From CBIHNH01 sp966211425 (GTDB lineage: Bacteria; Patescibacteriota; Saccharimonadia; Saccharimonadales; Saccharimonadaceae): DNA of 32,472 nucleotides. A program made the translations under genes and the position numbers. The notes beneath the pieces were generated by a model that saw nothing but the letters and a program-made list of their open reading frames with translations, had not been told where the DNA came from and ran no database searches. This document shows positions 1 through 6,885 of the stretch, in pieces (positions within the stretch are counted from its first letter, which is position 1; the number at the start of each line of letters is the position of its first letter). The stretch is from NCBI GenBank assembly GCA_966211425.1, contig CBIHNH010000004.1, positions 1-32,472 on the forward strand, read 5' to 3'.

Positions 1-1423
1 TGTGGCCTGCCCATAGCTCGGTCAGGAGCGCTGTTTGGGCGGCTTTAACGGTATCGAGCGCAACCTTGTCGAACGCACCGTCTTCAGCAGCAACTAGGGT
101 AGCTGTCTGCTCCCAAACGCCCATCGGCTGGTATTGAGGCTGTTTAAGTAGCTCTGTAAGACGTGCCCCGCGGTTCAGTGTCGTCTGGGTTTCTTTGTCG
201 AGATCAGAGCCGAACTGCGCAAAAGCAGCGAGCTCACGGTACTGCGCTAGGTTGAGGCGGAGCTGACCCGAGACCGACTTCACTGCCTTTGTCTGAGCTG
301 ATCCACCAACACGTGAGACCGACAGACCAACGGAGATAGCCGGACGGATGCCCTGGTAGAACAGGTCTGTTTCAAGAAAGATCTGACCGTCAGTAATCGA
401 GATGACGTTCGTCGGGATGTAAGCCGAGATGTCACCAGCCTGGGTTTCGATGATAGGTAGGGCGGTCAGCGAACCAGCACCGAGATCATCACTGAGCTTC
501 GCAGCACGCTCCAAAAGGCGTGAGTGCAGATAGAAAACATCACCTGGGTAAGCTTCGCGTCCCGGTGGACGACGGAGCAGGAGTGACATTTGCCGATAAG
601 CCATAGCGTGCTTCGTCAGGTCGTCATAGATCATCAGGGCGTGGCCTTTGTTGTCACGGAAATACTCACCCATAGCGGTACCGGCGTACGGCGCCAAGTA
701 GAGCAGGGAGGCAGGGTCACTCGGGCCAGTCACGACAACAATCGACTGATCCATTACACCTTCTTCTTCGAGGCGATCGATAATACGAGCAACCTTTGAG
801 AGCTTCTGGCCGATCGCAACGTAAACGTTAACGACGCCAGTCTTTTGACGAGCCTGGTTGATCATCGTGTCGACAGCAATAGCCGTTTTACCGGTCTGGC
901 GGTCACCGATGATCAGCTCACGCTGGCCACGACCGATCGGTACCATCGTGTCGATAGCCATGAGGCCGGTCATCAGTGGTTCATGGACGCTTTTGCGACC
1001 CATGACACCGATGGCAGGACGCTCAACGAGACCAGTTTTCTTGGTCTTGATCGGACCTTTACCGTCGAGGGGGCGGCCAAGTGGGTCAACGACACGGCCG
1101 AGCAGCTCTTCGCCGACCGGCACCGAGAGGACGCTACCAGCGAGCGTGACGCGCGCTCCGGCTTTAACCTTTGAGTCTTCGCCGAGGAGAACAGCACCGA
1201 TCTCGTCTTCCATGAGGTTCAGCGCGAACGCTTCAACAACACCGTCGGCTGTCTCGATACGAACAATTTCATTAAATCCACAGTCGGTCAGGCCATAGAT
1301 CCAGGCCACACCATCACCAACACGGGTAACGATGCCGGATGTACCGAGCTCACCACCAACCTGGAGATTCTCGATACTACGCTGAAGGTCGCGTGCTAGT
1401 TCTTTTACTTTGATATCTGACAT
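1..1423 (-). CDS. atpA: F1F0 ATP synthase alpha subunit (C-terminus cut by window edge)
   Basis: This is the non-catalytic nucleotide-binding subunit of the F1 head, which alternates with beta in the hexamer. I translated it from the minus strand: it opens MSDIKVKELARDL, has the P-loop GDRQTGKT near residue 172, and is open for 474 residues up to base 1, of about 505 usual in the family. The start ATG at 1423 is preceded by an AGGAGA ribosome site about 7 nt upstream. It follows atpH by 17 nt in the operon atpB-E-F-H-A; gamma, beta and epsilon would be expected just beyond the window. The visible part has no stop or frameshift. Identity is certain; only the last roughly 30 residues are unseen. 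Confidence 0.97.
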   Translation of the reverse strand, partial: MSDIKVKELARDLQRSIENLQVGGELGTSGIVTRVGDGVAWIYGLTDCGFNEIVRIETADGVVEAFALNLMEDEIGAVLLGEDSKVKAGARVTLAGSVLSVPVGEELLGRVVDPLGRPLDGKGPIKTKKTGLVERPAIGVMGRKSVHEPLMTGLMAIDTMVPIGRGQRELIIGDRQTGKTAIAVDTMINQARQKTGVVNVYVAIGQKLSKVARIIDRLEEEGVMDQSIVVVTGPSDPASLLYLAPYAGTAMGEYFRDNKGHALMIYDDLTKHAMAYRQMSLLLRRPPGREAYPGDVFYLHSRLLERAAKLSDDLGAGSLTALPIIETQAGDISAYIPTNVISITDGQIFLETDLFYQGIRPAISVGLSVSRVGGSAQTKAVKSVSGQLRLNLAQYRELAAFAQFGSDLDKETQTTLNRGARLTELLKQPQYQPMGVWEQTATLVAAEDGAFDKVALDTVKAAQTALLTELWAGH

Positions 1424-1440
1424 TACTTATCTTTCTCCTA

Positions 1441-1824
1441 TCAGGCGTTACGTAATCGCTTTAATTTCGTCGCAATTGATGCATCAAACCGGCGGTTCGG
1501 GGTCTCGATGATGATGCCGCCAAGCTGCTCTGGGTTAACTCGCTCGGTAATCTGAATCTCGGTTGCCGACTCAATAGACCTAACGTAGTCGATAACGGCT
1601 TGTTTCAGTGAACTATCGAGTGGATGAGCAGTCGTAACGGTCGCTTCGATGTGGCCGCTGGCGGCTAGATTCTTGGCAATATCCGCAAGTATCAGTTCGA
1701 TCTGCGAGTGCAGTTTGTGCTCCACGATATATGCCGCAAGAGAGGCAACAACATCCTGGCGCTTTGCACCGGTCTGCAGTTGCTCAGCAACGTATCGGGT
1801 AAGAACGCGACGAGAAGCTTTCAT
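1441..1824 (-). CDS. atpH: F1F0 ATP synthase delta subunit, short form
   Basis: Delta links the top of F1 to the b-subunit stator. The C-terminal OSCP/delta signature is clear: TAHPLD at residues 65-70, then an NPEQLGGIII segment (97-106) and a basic helix KLKRLRNA at the end. I chose ATG 1824, 4 nt after the atpF stop, with GAGGA inside the end of atpF as ribosome site; the same frame is open upstream to 1881, but that would overlap atpF by 53 nt. From 1824 the protein is 127 residues, against about 175-180 usual, so the N-terminal six-helix domain that binds alpha is clearly reduced. Its place between b and alpha fits the standard order. Confidence 0.9.
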   Translation of the reverse strand: MKASRRVLTRYVAEQLQTGAKRQDVVASLAAYIVEHKLHSQIELILADIAKNLAASGHIEATVTTAHPLDSSLKQAVIDYVRSIESATEIQITERVNPEQLGGIIIETPNRRFDASIATKLKRLRNA

Positions 1825-1828
1825 ACCG

Positions 1829-2356
1829 TTAACGTGATTCCTCGAGCGCTTTTTTGATAAGCGCACTATCGCTTTTTGCATCGAGCTTTTGCTGGATTAC
1901 TTTTTCGGTAGCCGCAGCTACGAGATCTACCATCTCTGCATGCAAACTTACACGAGCGGCTGCTATATCGCTATGGATACGCGCTTCGGCCTGTTCGATC
2001 AGATGAGCGGCTTTCTTGCTGGCTTTTGCCTCGGCTTCTTCGGCAACCTTAGCGGCTTCTTTTTGCGCGAGAGCTACAACATCACCTGCCTCTTTGCGTG
2101 CTTGTTTCATGAGCTCTGCTGTTTTCTCGTTGGTCTTTTCGAGCTCGGCCGCTGCCTCTTTGGCATTATCAAGACTCTCTATCACCGCCATGCGACGCGC
2201 TTCGAGCGTCTCAACCAACTGTTTGTAGACGTACTTGTGCAGGAGCAGTAGCACGAGGACGAAGGTAATCAGCTGGAAAAAGAAACCCTGTACGTTAATA
2301 CCGAGAACACCGAGTCCGCCGCTAGCTTCGGCACCGAATTGTATGAGTGGACTCAT
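1829..2356 (-). CDS. atpF: F1F0 ATP synthase b subunit
   Basis: Subunit b is the peripheral stalk that holds F1 against subunit a. The 175-residue protein has one membrane helix at about residues 24-44 (very Phe/Leu/Val rich) and then a long Ala/Glu/Lys-rich region (about 50-160) typical of the right-handed coiled coil of b dimers. The Gly-rich stretch before the helix (GASGGLG-like, 8-16) is longer than in E. coli. AAGGAG lies 10 nt before ATG 2356. Only one b gene is seen, so a homodimer is likely. It sits between atpE and atpH, 14 nt from atpE. Confidence 0.95.
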   Translation of the reverse strand: MSPLIQFGAEASGGLGVLGINVQGFFFQLITFVLVLLLLHKYVYKQLVETLEARRMAVIESLDNAKEAAAELEKTNEKTAELMKQARKEAGDVVALAQKEAAKVAEEAEAKASKKAAHLIEQAEARIHSDIAAARVSLHAEMVDLVAAATEKVIQQKLDAKSDSALIKKALEESR

Positions 2357-2370
2357 AGTTTATCGGCTCC

Positions 2371-2586
2371 TTAAGAGGTCGTAAAGACGATCAATAGTAC
2401 GAAGGCAAGAACGGCGTCAACCAAACCAGCCATGATGAATGCTGTTGATAGAACTTTACCTTGGGCTTCAGGGTTACGGCCAACCGAACGAACGGCGCTC
2501 GCACCGATCATACCGACACCGATTGCTGGACCGATAGCACCGAAAGCGATTGTCAGACCCTTGATGAGACTTGCGTCAATATCCAT
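2371..2586 (-). CDS. atpE: F1F0 ATP synthase c subunit (proton-type)
   Basis: Subunit c forms the membrane rotor ring. The 71-residue protein is two membrane helices joined by the polar loop RNPE (residues 37-40), the classic c-subunit loop that contacts gamma/epsilon. The ion-binding carboxylate is Asp57 in GLVDAV. The Na+-binding set (Gln in helix 1, Glu-Ser/Thr in helix 2) is absent, so the ring should carry protons; that is inference from known motifs. AAGGAG stands 9 nt before ATG 2586. There is no signal peptide. Confidence 0.96.
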   Translation of the reverse strand: MDIDASLIKGLTIAFGAIGPAIGVGMIGASAVRSVGRNPEAQGKVLSTAFIMAGLVDAVLAFVLLIVFTTS

Positions 2587-2607
2587 TATTATTATCTCCT
2601 TAGTTTT

Positions 2608-3441
2608 TTAACTGGTTAATGCACTCGTGACTGGTTTAGGCTCAGGCTTTGAGTGACTATCATCGTGCTCCTCGGCATGGTCGTCGTTGGTCGCGATCGC
2701 GAGGTACACCATGCTGAGCATCATAAACAGGTAGGCTTGGATAACACCAAAGAATACTTCCATGAGATAGACCGGAAATGTCGCGGCCCAACCATAGTTA
2801 CCGGCCATCTCGCCAACCACGTGGATCAGAACTTCACCGGCATATATCACGCCGAAAAGACGCATACTGAGGGTAATGATGCGAATGAACTCACCCATCA
2901 CCTCGATAAGACCGATAAACAAGTTCATCGGGTTCCACGGCTTATTGGTGAAATAGTGCATCAGATGTTTCTTTATGCCGAGCTGGCGGATAGCAACCAC
3001 CTGGATAGTACCGATTGTGAGCACCGCCATGGCAAGTGTTGCATTAAGGTCTGTCGTGAACGCACGCAGCAGCGGAACGTCGCCTTCATGAGTTGCGATA
3101 TTGATCGTACTAACACCAGGGAAGAGCGCAAACATGTTCGAAAACAGGATAAAAGTAAACAGCGTGAGCAGGAGTGGCATGTATTTGATCGACTTTTCCC
3201 GGGAACCAAAGTTTTCCTCCCCGAGCTGAAGAACAAACTCAACAAGGCTTTCTATGGCAAACGTAAACTTTGACCCCGGACGCGCCTCGGTTCGCCGCGC
3301 CGCGAACGCAAACATGCTGAGCACGAGTACGGCCATAACCAGCCCAAACAACATGGCATTCGTAAAATGCAAGCCGAGAATATCTGCTATCGGCTCAGGC
3401 GCGAGAGGAATACCATTTCCGGCTGCGAACAAACTAAACAC
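2608..3441 (-). CDS. atpB: F1F0 ATP synthase a subunit
   Basis: Subunit a provides the two half-channels for protons next to the c-ring. The 277-residue protein has five or six hydrophobic helices. The essential arginine is Arg194 in LSMRLFG (E. coli Arg210), and Gln235 in GVIQAYLF matches E. coli Gln252. The C-terminal tail (about 252-277) is hydrophilic and rich in His, Asp and Glu, then Lys/Pro; that is an unusual extension. The start is GTG 3441, with GAGGG 8 nt upstream. It is the first gene of the operon; no atpI is seen ahead of it. A promoter candidate lies at 3523-3551. Confidence 0.96.
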   Translation of the reverse strand: MFSLFAAGNGIPLAPEPIADILGLHFTNAMLFGLVMAVLVLSMFAFAARRTEARPGSKFTFAIESLVEFVLQLGEENFGSREKSIKYMPLLLTLFTFILFSNMFALFPGVSTINIATHEGDVPLLRAFTTDLNATLAMAVLTIGTIQVVAIRQLGIKKHLMHYFTNKPWNPMNLFIGLIEVMGEFIRIITLSMRLFGVIYAGEVLIHVVGEMAGNYGWAATFPVYLMEVFFGVIQAYLFMMLSMVYLAIATNDDHAEEHDDSHSKPEPKPVTSALTS

Positions 3442-3522
3442 GACCGCAACCCTCTAGGCGTGGCATGAGTGTATAAGCGCTGCTTGGCAGTACTGAGATA
3501 TGAAACTTCATCACTTTTATAT

Positions 3523-3551
3523 AGTATATCAGTCTTGAGGCAGCTCGACAA
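3523..3551 (-). promoter_or_regulatory. Promoter of the atp operon
   Basis: On the minus strand TTGTCG (3551-3546) and TATACT (3528-3523) are separated by exactly 17 nt. Transcription would begin near 3515 and leave a leader of about 75 nt before the GTG of atpB. It overlaps a plus-strand promoter, so the two start points compete. Confidence 0.6.
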
Positions 3552-3564
3552 TCTGTTTTATAGT
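3535..3564 (+). promoter_or_regulatory. Promoter of the small Cys-rich gene at 3572
   Basis: TTGAGG (3535-3540), an 18-nt spacer and TATAGT (3559-3564) precede ATG 3572 by only 7 nt. The expected start of transcription coincides with the start codon, so the mRNA should be leaderless. It overlaps the opposing atp promoter. Confidence 0.55.
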
Positions 3565-3571
3565 GGTAGAT

Positions 3572-3784
3572 ATGGCTCGCAAACACCCAGTTTTCATTCC
3601 CATAAAACCCGCTCAGTGCTGCGGTAAAAACCGCTACGCCTCTCGATCAGAAGCCGAACATGTCGCCGAGGAGCAGATGATCATCTACACGACACTACAG
3701 CTCACAGTATATGCGTGCACGTGCGGGTGCGGCGGTTGGCACTTGACGCGCGCACAAGCCTCATCCACTAGCTTTTTAACATAA
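3572..3784 (+). CDS. Small Cys-rich (zinc-ribbon-like) protein, 70 aa
   Basis: No named function is recognised. Two cysteine clusters are visible: CC at residues 16-17 in a basic CGKNRYAS context, and CTCGC at 49-53 followed by GWHLT. The arrangement (CGK..Y.S..EAE..A, then Y.C..CG.WHLT) resembles small zinc-ribbon proteins found in actinobacteria and phages. The centre is a helix rich in Glu and Ala. I chose ATG 3572 because a -10 box ends 7 nt before it; an in-frame GTG at 3563 would lie inside the promoter. It precedes the glutaredoxin gene by 38 nt. A DNA- or RNA-binding role is only a guess. Confidence 0.7.
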   Translation: MARKHPVFIPIKPAQCCGKNRYASRSEAEHVAEEQMIIYTTLQLTVYACTCGCGGWHLTRAQASSTSFLT

Positions 3785-3822
3785 CTTGTACTATACTTTT
3801 TATAGTAACAAAGGAGATCCCG

Positions 3823-4086
3823 ATGGCAGAAACTTCAACAAACCCCGTTATCATCTACAGCACTACCTGGTGCGGATACTGCAAGATGCTCAAAAAATAC
3901 CTTACCGACAAGGGTATTAACTGGGTAGAAAAAGATATTGAAAACGACGGTGCAGCTCACTCTGAGTTGATGGAAAAGATCGGTGGAAACTTTCGTGGCG
4001 TACCTGTTTCCGATGTTGATGGCACGATCATCCTCGGCTTTGACCGACCAGCTATCGATGCCGCTCTCGCAAAACAAATGGCATAG
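3823..4086 (+). CDS. Glutaredoxin-like (mycoredoxin-type) thiol oxidoreductase
   Basis: A cytoplasmic thioredoxin-fold protein of 87 residues that reduces mixed disulfides. The dithiol active site is CGYC at residues 17-20 in TTWCGYCKM, at the expected end of the first strand, and the cis-Pro segment is GVPVSDVDG; the usual TVP is therefore GVP. Length and the WCGYC motif fit the actinobacterial mycoredoxin/NrdH-like branch better than classical glutathione-dependent glutaredoxin. AAGGAG stands 6 nt before ATG 3823, so it is translated in the canonical way; TATACT (3792-3797) and TATAGT (3801-3806) are candidate -10 boxes. The next downstream terminator is at 4166-4189. Confidence 0.9.
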   Translation: MAETSTNPVIIYSTTWCGYCKMLKKYLTDKGINWVEKDIENDGAAHSELMEKIGGNFRGVPVSDVDGTIILGFDRPAIDAALAKQMA

Positions 4087-4113
4087 GAAGCAAAATTCCG
4101 ATATAATAAGGCT

Positions 4114-4131
4114 ATGGAACACGAGCGGTGA
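4114..4131 (+). CDS. Putative leaderless leader peptide MEHER
   Basis: A five-codon ORF, Met-Glu-His-Glu-Arg-stop, starts exactly where transcription should begin from TATAAT 4102-4107. The same promoter-to-ATG distance is seen for real genes in the window. It lies inside the first leader hairpin, and its codons pair with the terminator stem. A chance ATG is possible, so it is listed only as part of the attenuator hypothesis. Confidence 0.3.
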   Translation: MEHER

Positions 4132-4165
4132 CTACGGTTCCATAGCCAACTGCGACAGTTCTCGC

Positions 4166-4189
4166 CGCTCGACGTGTTCGAGCGTTTTT
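4166..4189 (+). terminator. Rho-independent terminator
   Basis: CGCTCGA and TCGAGCG form a 7-bp stem with a 5-nt loop, followed by TTTTT and a T-rich run. It lies 30 nt before the start of the 4219 gene, so it either ends the glutaredoxin transcript or controls read-through into the next two genes. Confidence 0.75.
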
Positions 4190-4218
4190 CATTTTCTAAA
4201 CTTTTATGAGGAGTGCCC

Positions 4219-4458
4219 ATGGCAATAGAGCGCCCACCGCTAAGCCGGGATATAAGAAATCTGATACGCGACGGAAGTGTCTTCCGTCAGAAAGGGTCTC
4301 CGTTATCTCCGGATACACCCACTGACCAGTCTCGGCCCGAAACGACACACCCAGAGGCAGACAACACAGCACGACACGACTATAGTGCTCTCACGCTCGC
4401 GGTGGATGGATTTAAACAGCTGATCTCGCGAGATAGCCCGGAAAAAGAACACCCTTAA
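4219..4458 (+). CDS. Hypothetical protein, 79 aa
   Basis: Not recognised. The protein is hydrophilic, with a basic N-terminal helix-like stretch (about residues 9-27), a Pro/Thr/Asp-rich middle that is likely disordered, and a short amphipathic C-terminal segment ending in a charged tail. It has no Cys, signal peptide or membrane helix. ATG 4219 is preferred over GTG 4213 because GAGGAG (4208-4213) sits 5 nt before it. No convincing promoter is seen between the terminator at 4166-4189 and this gene, so expression probably depends on read-through. It is followed 35 nt later by another unknown gene. Confidence 0.6.
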   Translation: MAIERPPLSRDIRNLIRDGSVFRQKGSPLSPDTPTDQSRPETTHPEADNTARHDYSALTLAVDGFKQLISRDSPEKEHP

Positions 4459-4493
4459 ACCATAGCCACTCTTAACCGCGACAAGGAAGTAGT

Positions 4494-4991
4494 ATGAGCG
4501 AAATACTCCGGCACGAACCAACACCCGAAAAACCACTAGCGACTGTTATTCCGCTGCAACGAGAGGCTGAAGAAGATGAATCCATCGACTTTACCGAACT
4601 TAGCAGCTCCGAGGTCACAGAATTTTTTATCAAAATGCTCAATCATCCGGGGTACAAAGACAAACACGGTATGGCACTAGCCGAGACTTTAGATCGAGAC
4701 CTGAACGCTGAACCAGACGACCCGCAGCCTTTCCGCCAGCGGCTCAAGGAGTTGTTAGGCGAGGCGGACGCCTCGTATTACGATGACACCGTATACGACC
4801 ACAAAGCCGAGCATGACGAGGTGTTCCAAGAGCTCATCAAAGCCATGCAACTGAGCAAAAACCAGAAGGGCTTAGAGCTGCATCGACGCATGGGCCTTCG
4901 GATGCTTGAGCTGCGCTCGATGATAGCCGACAGTACAGACTGCGACGAACAGTGGTTAGATGTCTGCAGACGGCTATTTTCTAGCCAATAG
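4494..4991 (+). CDS. Hypothetical acidic protein, 165 aa
   Basis: Not recognised. The N-terminal 40 residues are Pro/Glu-rich and probably flexible; the remainder is predicted largely helical and acidic (TELSSSEVTEFFIKML, then many Asp/Glu), ending in a segment with two Cys. There are no membrane helices. AAGGAAG lies about 6 nt before ATG 4494. It probably shares a transcript with the 4219 gene. Its stop codon overlaps the 3' end of the convergent ABC-F gene by 11 bp, so there is no room for an intrinsic terminator between them. Confidence 0.65.
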   Translation: MSEILRHEPTPEKPLATVIPLQREAEEDESIDFTELSSSEVTEFFIKMLNHPGYKDKHGMALAETLDRDLNAEPDDPQPFRQRLKELLGEADASYYDDTVYDHKAEHDEVFQELIKAMQLSKNQKGLELHRRMGLRMLELRSMIADSTDCDEQWLDVCRRLFSSQ

Positions 4992-6612
4992 CGACGACTT
5001 CGCCACCGAGATTTTTCTGGAAATAACTGTCATGCGAGACGTACAGGATGGCGCCATTATAGCGCTCCAACGCATTTTCCAACTCTTCTATACTTGGCAG
5101 ATCGAGGTGGTTCGTCGGTTCGTCGAGAATGAGCAGCTGTGGGTCGTTTGCGAGCATCGCTATCAGCTGAAAACGTGCCTTTTGACCGCCACTGAGGCGT
5201 TTGATCGGCACCTGGCCATCACCCTCGGTAAAGAGGTAATCATTCATGAGGCCGCGAATCTTTGTCTCGTTTATCGATAGGTTTTTATCTAAGTACATTT
5301 TCTCGATAGCGTCATGGAGCGGCAGCTCGAAGTACTCATGCGAGACTTCCTGCTCATAGATACCGATCCGAACTTTCGGATCCAACTCGAGCTCACCGGC
5401 AAAATACCGCGGAGCAGGGTCACCGAGCAAGGCTTTGATGATGGTTGTTTTACCGGCACCGTTACGCCCGCGCAGCTCTACTGCTTCACCTTCGCGAAGG
5501 TCAATGGAGACCCCAGTGAAAAGAGGTGCGTCGTAGCCGAGCGACAACGTTTTGGCACTAACGAGAACGTGTTTCGAGCGGCTTTCGTCCTGGCGCAGGT
5601 TCATCCGGATGTTTTTGGCTTTGAACTTTTCATACTGGCCAGCGACTTTGTAGTTGAGATTTTCCACCGAGTCCTTGTCAATCCAGAAGGTCGGCTTTTC
5701 CTTTGCCTGGAGCTCGGCCAGCTCGCGGCGCGAGACTTCTTCGAGACGCTTAAACTTTTGGATAGTCCCAGGGTTGCGTGACTTTTCCTTGAGCCGTTGA
5801 TAGTCCAGTACTTTTACTTTGAGGTTAGCGATGCGTTTCTCGATCATCTGGAACTCGTTCATCTGTGAGCCAGTTGAAACGGCGTTTTGTTTCAGGTAGG
5901 CGTCATAGTTACCTTTGAAACTGACGCTGCTGCCATCCTTGATCTCGATGATTCGGTCAACGTACCTCAGAACATCTCGGTCATGGGTAATGATCAGCAT
6001 CGCTTCTCGGGCGCCACGCATCCACTCGACGAACTGCGCCTTTGCGACGAAGTCCATGTGGTTGGTGGGCTCGTCGATCAGTGCAAGATGGGCATCGGAG
6101 TGCATCACCTTGACGACTTCGACGAGACGCTTCTGGCCACCAGAAAGGGTAGTGAACGGCCGATGGGCAACTCCACTGAGCTGAAAGTTATCGAGCTCGC
6201 GTTCCACGATCTCTTCGATCTGGTAGTACCCTTTGTCATCAAAGCGCTGCAGGGCAGTCGTGTACGCTTCAATCTTTTTCATATCCTCGCCCATCGTAAG
6301 CGGGTAAGTCTCGATGATATGACTCAGTTCAGCATATTCAGGTAGTCCGGCGAGCACGTACTGCAAAACGGTCGTTTCAGCTGCTTCGTGATGTTCCTGA
6401 GCGGTTGCTACCACCGTGGTACCGCGTCGGTAGATGATGTCTCCGGTAAAGTCCTTGTCAGTCCCGGCGAGGATGCCGAACAGGGTAGATTTGCCGACGC
6501 CATTGCGACCAACGACGCCGATCTTTTCGCTGTCGTCGATAGAAAAAACGACATCATGATACAGACTCTTCGGTCCAAATGACTTCTCGGTGATGTTGAT
6601 ATCGGCGATCAT
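4981..6612 (-). CDS. ABC-F family ATPase (translation factor type)
   Basis: A soluble tandem ABC ATPase of 543 residues without membrane helices, as in ABC-F proteins that act at the ribosomal E site. Domain 1 has Walker A GRNGVGKST (about 35-43), signature LSGGQ (156-160) and DEPTNHMD (181-188). A charged linker of about 60 residues (250-310) corresponds to the P-site tRNA-interaction motif. Domain 2 has GRNGAGKTT (382-390), LSGGQ (473-477) and DEPTNHLD (497-504). Both catalytic glutamates are present. I start it at ATG 6612; a TTG at 6630 in frame would lie inside the promoter, whose TATACT (6627-6622) ends 9 nt before the ATG. Which subfamily (EttA, Uup, YbiT or resistance type) cannot be settled by eye. 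Confidence 0.93.
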   Translation of the reverse strand: MIADINITEKSFGPKSLYHDVVFSIDDSEKIGVVGRNGVGKSTLFGILAGTDKDFTGDIIYRRGTTVVATAQEHHEAAETTVLQYVLAGLPEYAELSHIIETYPLTMGEDMKKIEAYTTALQRFDDKGYYQIEEIVERELDNFQLSGVAHRPFTTLSGGQKRLVEVVKVMHSDAHLALIDEPTNHMDFVAKAQFVEWMRGAREAMLIITHDRDVLRYVDRIIEIKDGSSVSFKGNYDAYLKQNAVSTGSQMNEFQMIEKRIANLKVKVLDYQRLKEKSRNPGTIQKFKRLEEVSRRELAELQAKEKPTFWIDKDSVENLNYKVAGQYEKFKAKNIRMNLRQDESRSKHVLVSAKTLSLGYDAPLFTGVSIDLREGEAVELRGRNGAGKTTIIKALLGDPAPRYFAGELELDPKVRIGIYEQEVSHEYFELPLHDAIEKMYLDKNLSINETKIRGLMNDYLFTEGDGQVPIKRLSGGQKARFQLIAMLANDPQLLILDEPTNHLDLPSIEELENALERYNGAILYVSHDSYFQKNLGGEVVAIG

Positions 6613-6658
6613 GCAGTCACTAGTATACAACAGAGGTGAGCAAATGCCTCGGGTAATA

Positions 6659-6687
6659 TTGACTTTTATTTACTTTAGTGGTAATAT
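6659..6687 (+). promoter_or_regulatory. Promoter of a non-coding transcript
   Basis: TTGACT (6659-6664), a 17-nt spacer and TAATAT (6682-6687): the best sigma-70-like match I found in the window. Transcription should start near 6693-6695. It fires away from the ABC-F gene into a region without a normal gene. Confidence 0.7.
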
Positions 6688-6693
6688 AGATAT

Positions 6694-6867
6694 ATGGTTA
6701 CCGGAGTACACTCTGGTGGCATCTACCCACACTTCCATTGCGTACACAATGAAGGGGCGGGGCCTCGGAGAGCTTGATAATGTCGAGTCTGAGCTCCATA
6801 GTCGCCCTCGAGGCCCGCCCGGACCCTATCGGTCCACCATCTAGCCACCCTGAACGGGGTGGCTTTT
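6694..6867 (+). ncRNA. Structured RNA of about 170 nt, unknown class
   Basis: Between promoter 6659-6687 and terminator 6844-6867 the RNA would fold strongly. Visible helices: 6701-6706 with 6711-6716; 6732-6740 with 6747-6754 (one bulge); a 12-bp GC-rich helix 6755-6767 with 6809-6820 (one bulged G); 6770-6774 with 6792-6796; 6821-6825 with 6831-6835; and an alternative outer helix 6714-6719 with 6834-6839. Length and stem-bubble-stem outline are compatible with a 6S-like RNA. I see no SRP RNA tetraloop/GGAAG signature, RNase P core or tmRNA-like ends. The RNA also opens with a 27-codon ORF (ATG 6694, stop TGA 6775-6777) at the leaderless distance from the -10 box, so it could be dual-function or simply a short gene. 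Confidence 0.6.
6844..6867 (+). terminator. Rho-independent terminator of the 6694 RNA
   Basis: GCCACCC (6844-6850) pairs with GGGTGGC (6857-6863) around a 6-nt loop, followed by TTTT and a T-rich run. The T-run exists only on the plus strand, so it serves the non-coding transcript and not the convergent ParB-like gene that ends at 6886. Confidence 0.8.
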
Positions 6868-6885
6868 AACTTTTATCGAGAAAGG

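Larger units (their letters stand above)
4102..4189 (+). promoter_or_regulatory. Candidate attenuator leader: promoter, five-codon ORF, competing hairpins, terminator
   Basis: TATAAT (4102-4107) is followed after 6 nt by ATG GAA CAC GAG CGG TGA (4114-4131). The RNA can form an 11-bp hairpin (4110-4120 with 4137-4147), a small one (4148-4152 with 4156-4160) and a terminator (4166-4172 with 4178-4184, then five T). Codons 2-5 (4117-4128) are also complementary to 4165-4170 plus 4174-4179, in the terminator stem, with a 3-nt bulge. Forming that helix would break the terminator. This suggests transcription control of 4219 and 4494 by translation of the short ORF, or a stand-alone small RNA of about 75 nt. 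No known riboswitch class is recognised. Confidence 0.5.

Noticed and set aside
590..1298. Plus-strand open frames opposite atpA
   Set aside because: They are antisense shadows of a fully conserved gene, with no ribosome site or promoter.
2653..3273. 206-codon plus-strand frame opposite atpB
   Set aside because: atpB is certain on the other strand; the frame has no start signals and a composition typical of antisense of a membrane protein.
5314..6345. Long plus-strand frames opposite the ABC-F gene
   Set aside because: Antisense of a conserved ATPase; no promoter or ribosome site.
6590..6844. 84-codon plus-strand frame over the ncRNA region
   Set aside because: It begins inside the ABC-F start and crosses the promoter at 6659-6687, so it cannot be translated from that transcript.
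6694..6867. SRP RNA, RNase P RNA or tmRNA as identity of the structured RNA
   Set aside because: No SRP domain IV signature, no RNase P universal core, too short and without tRNA-like ends for tmRNA. 6S-like remains open.
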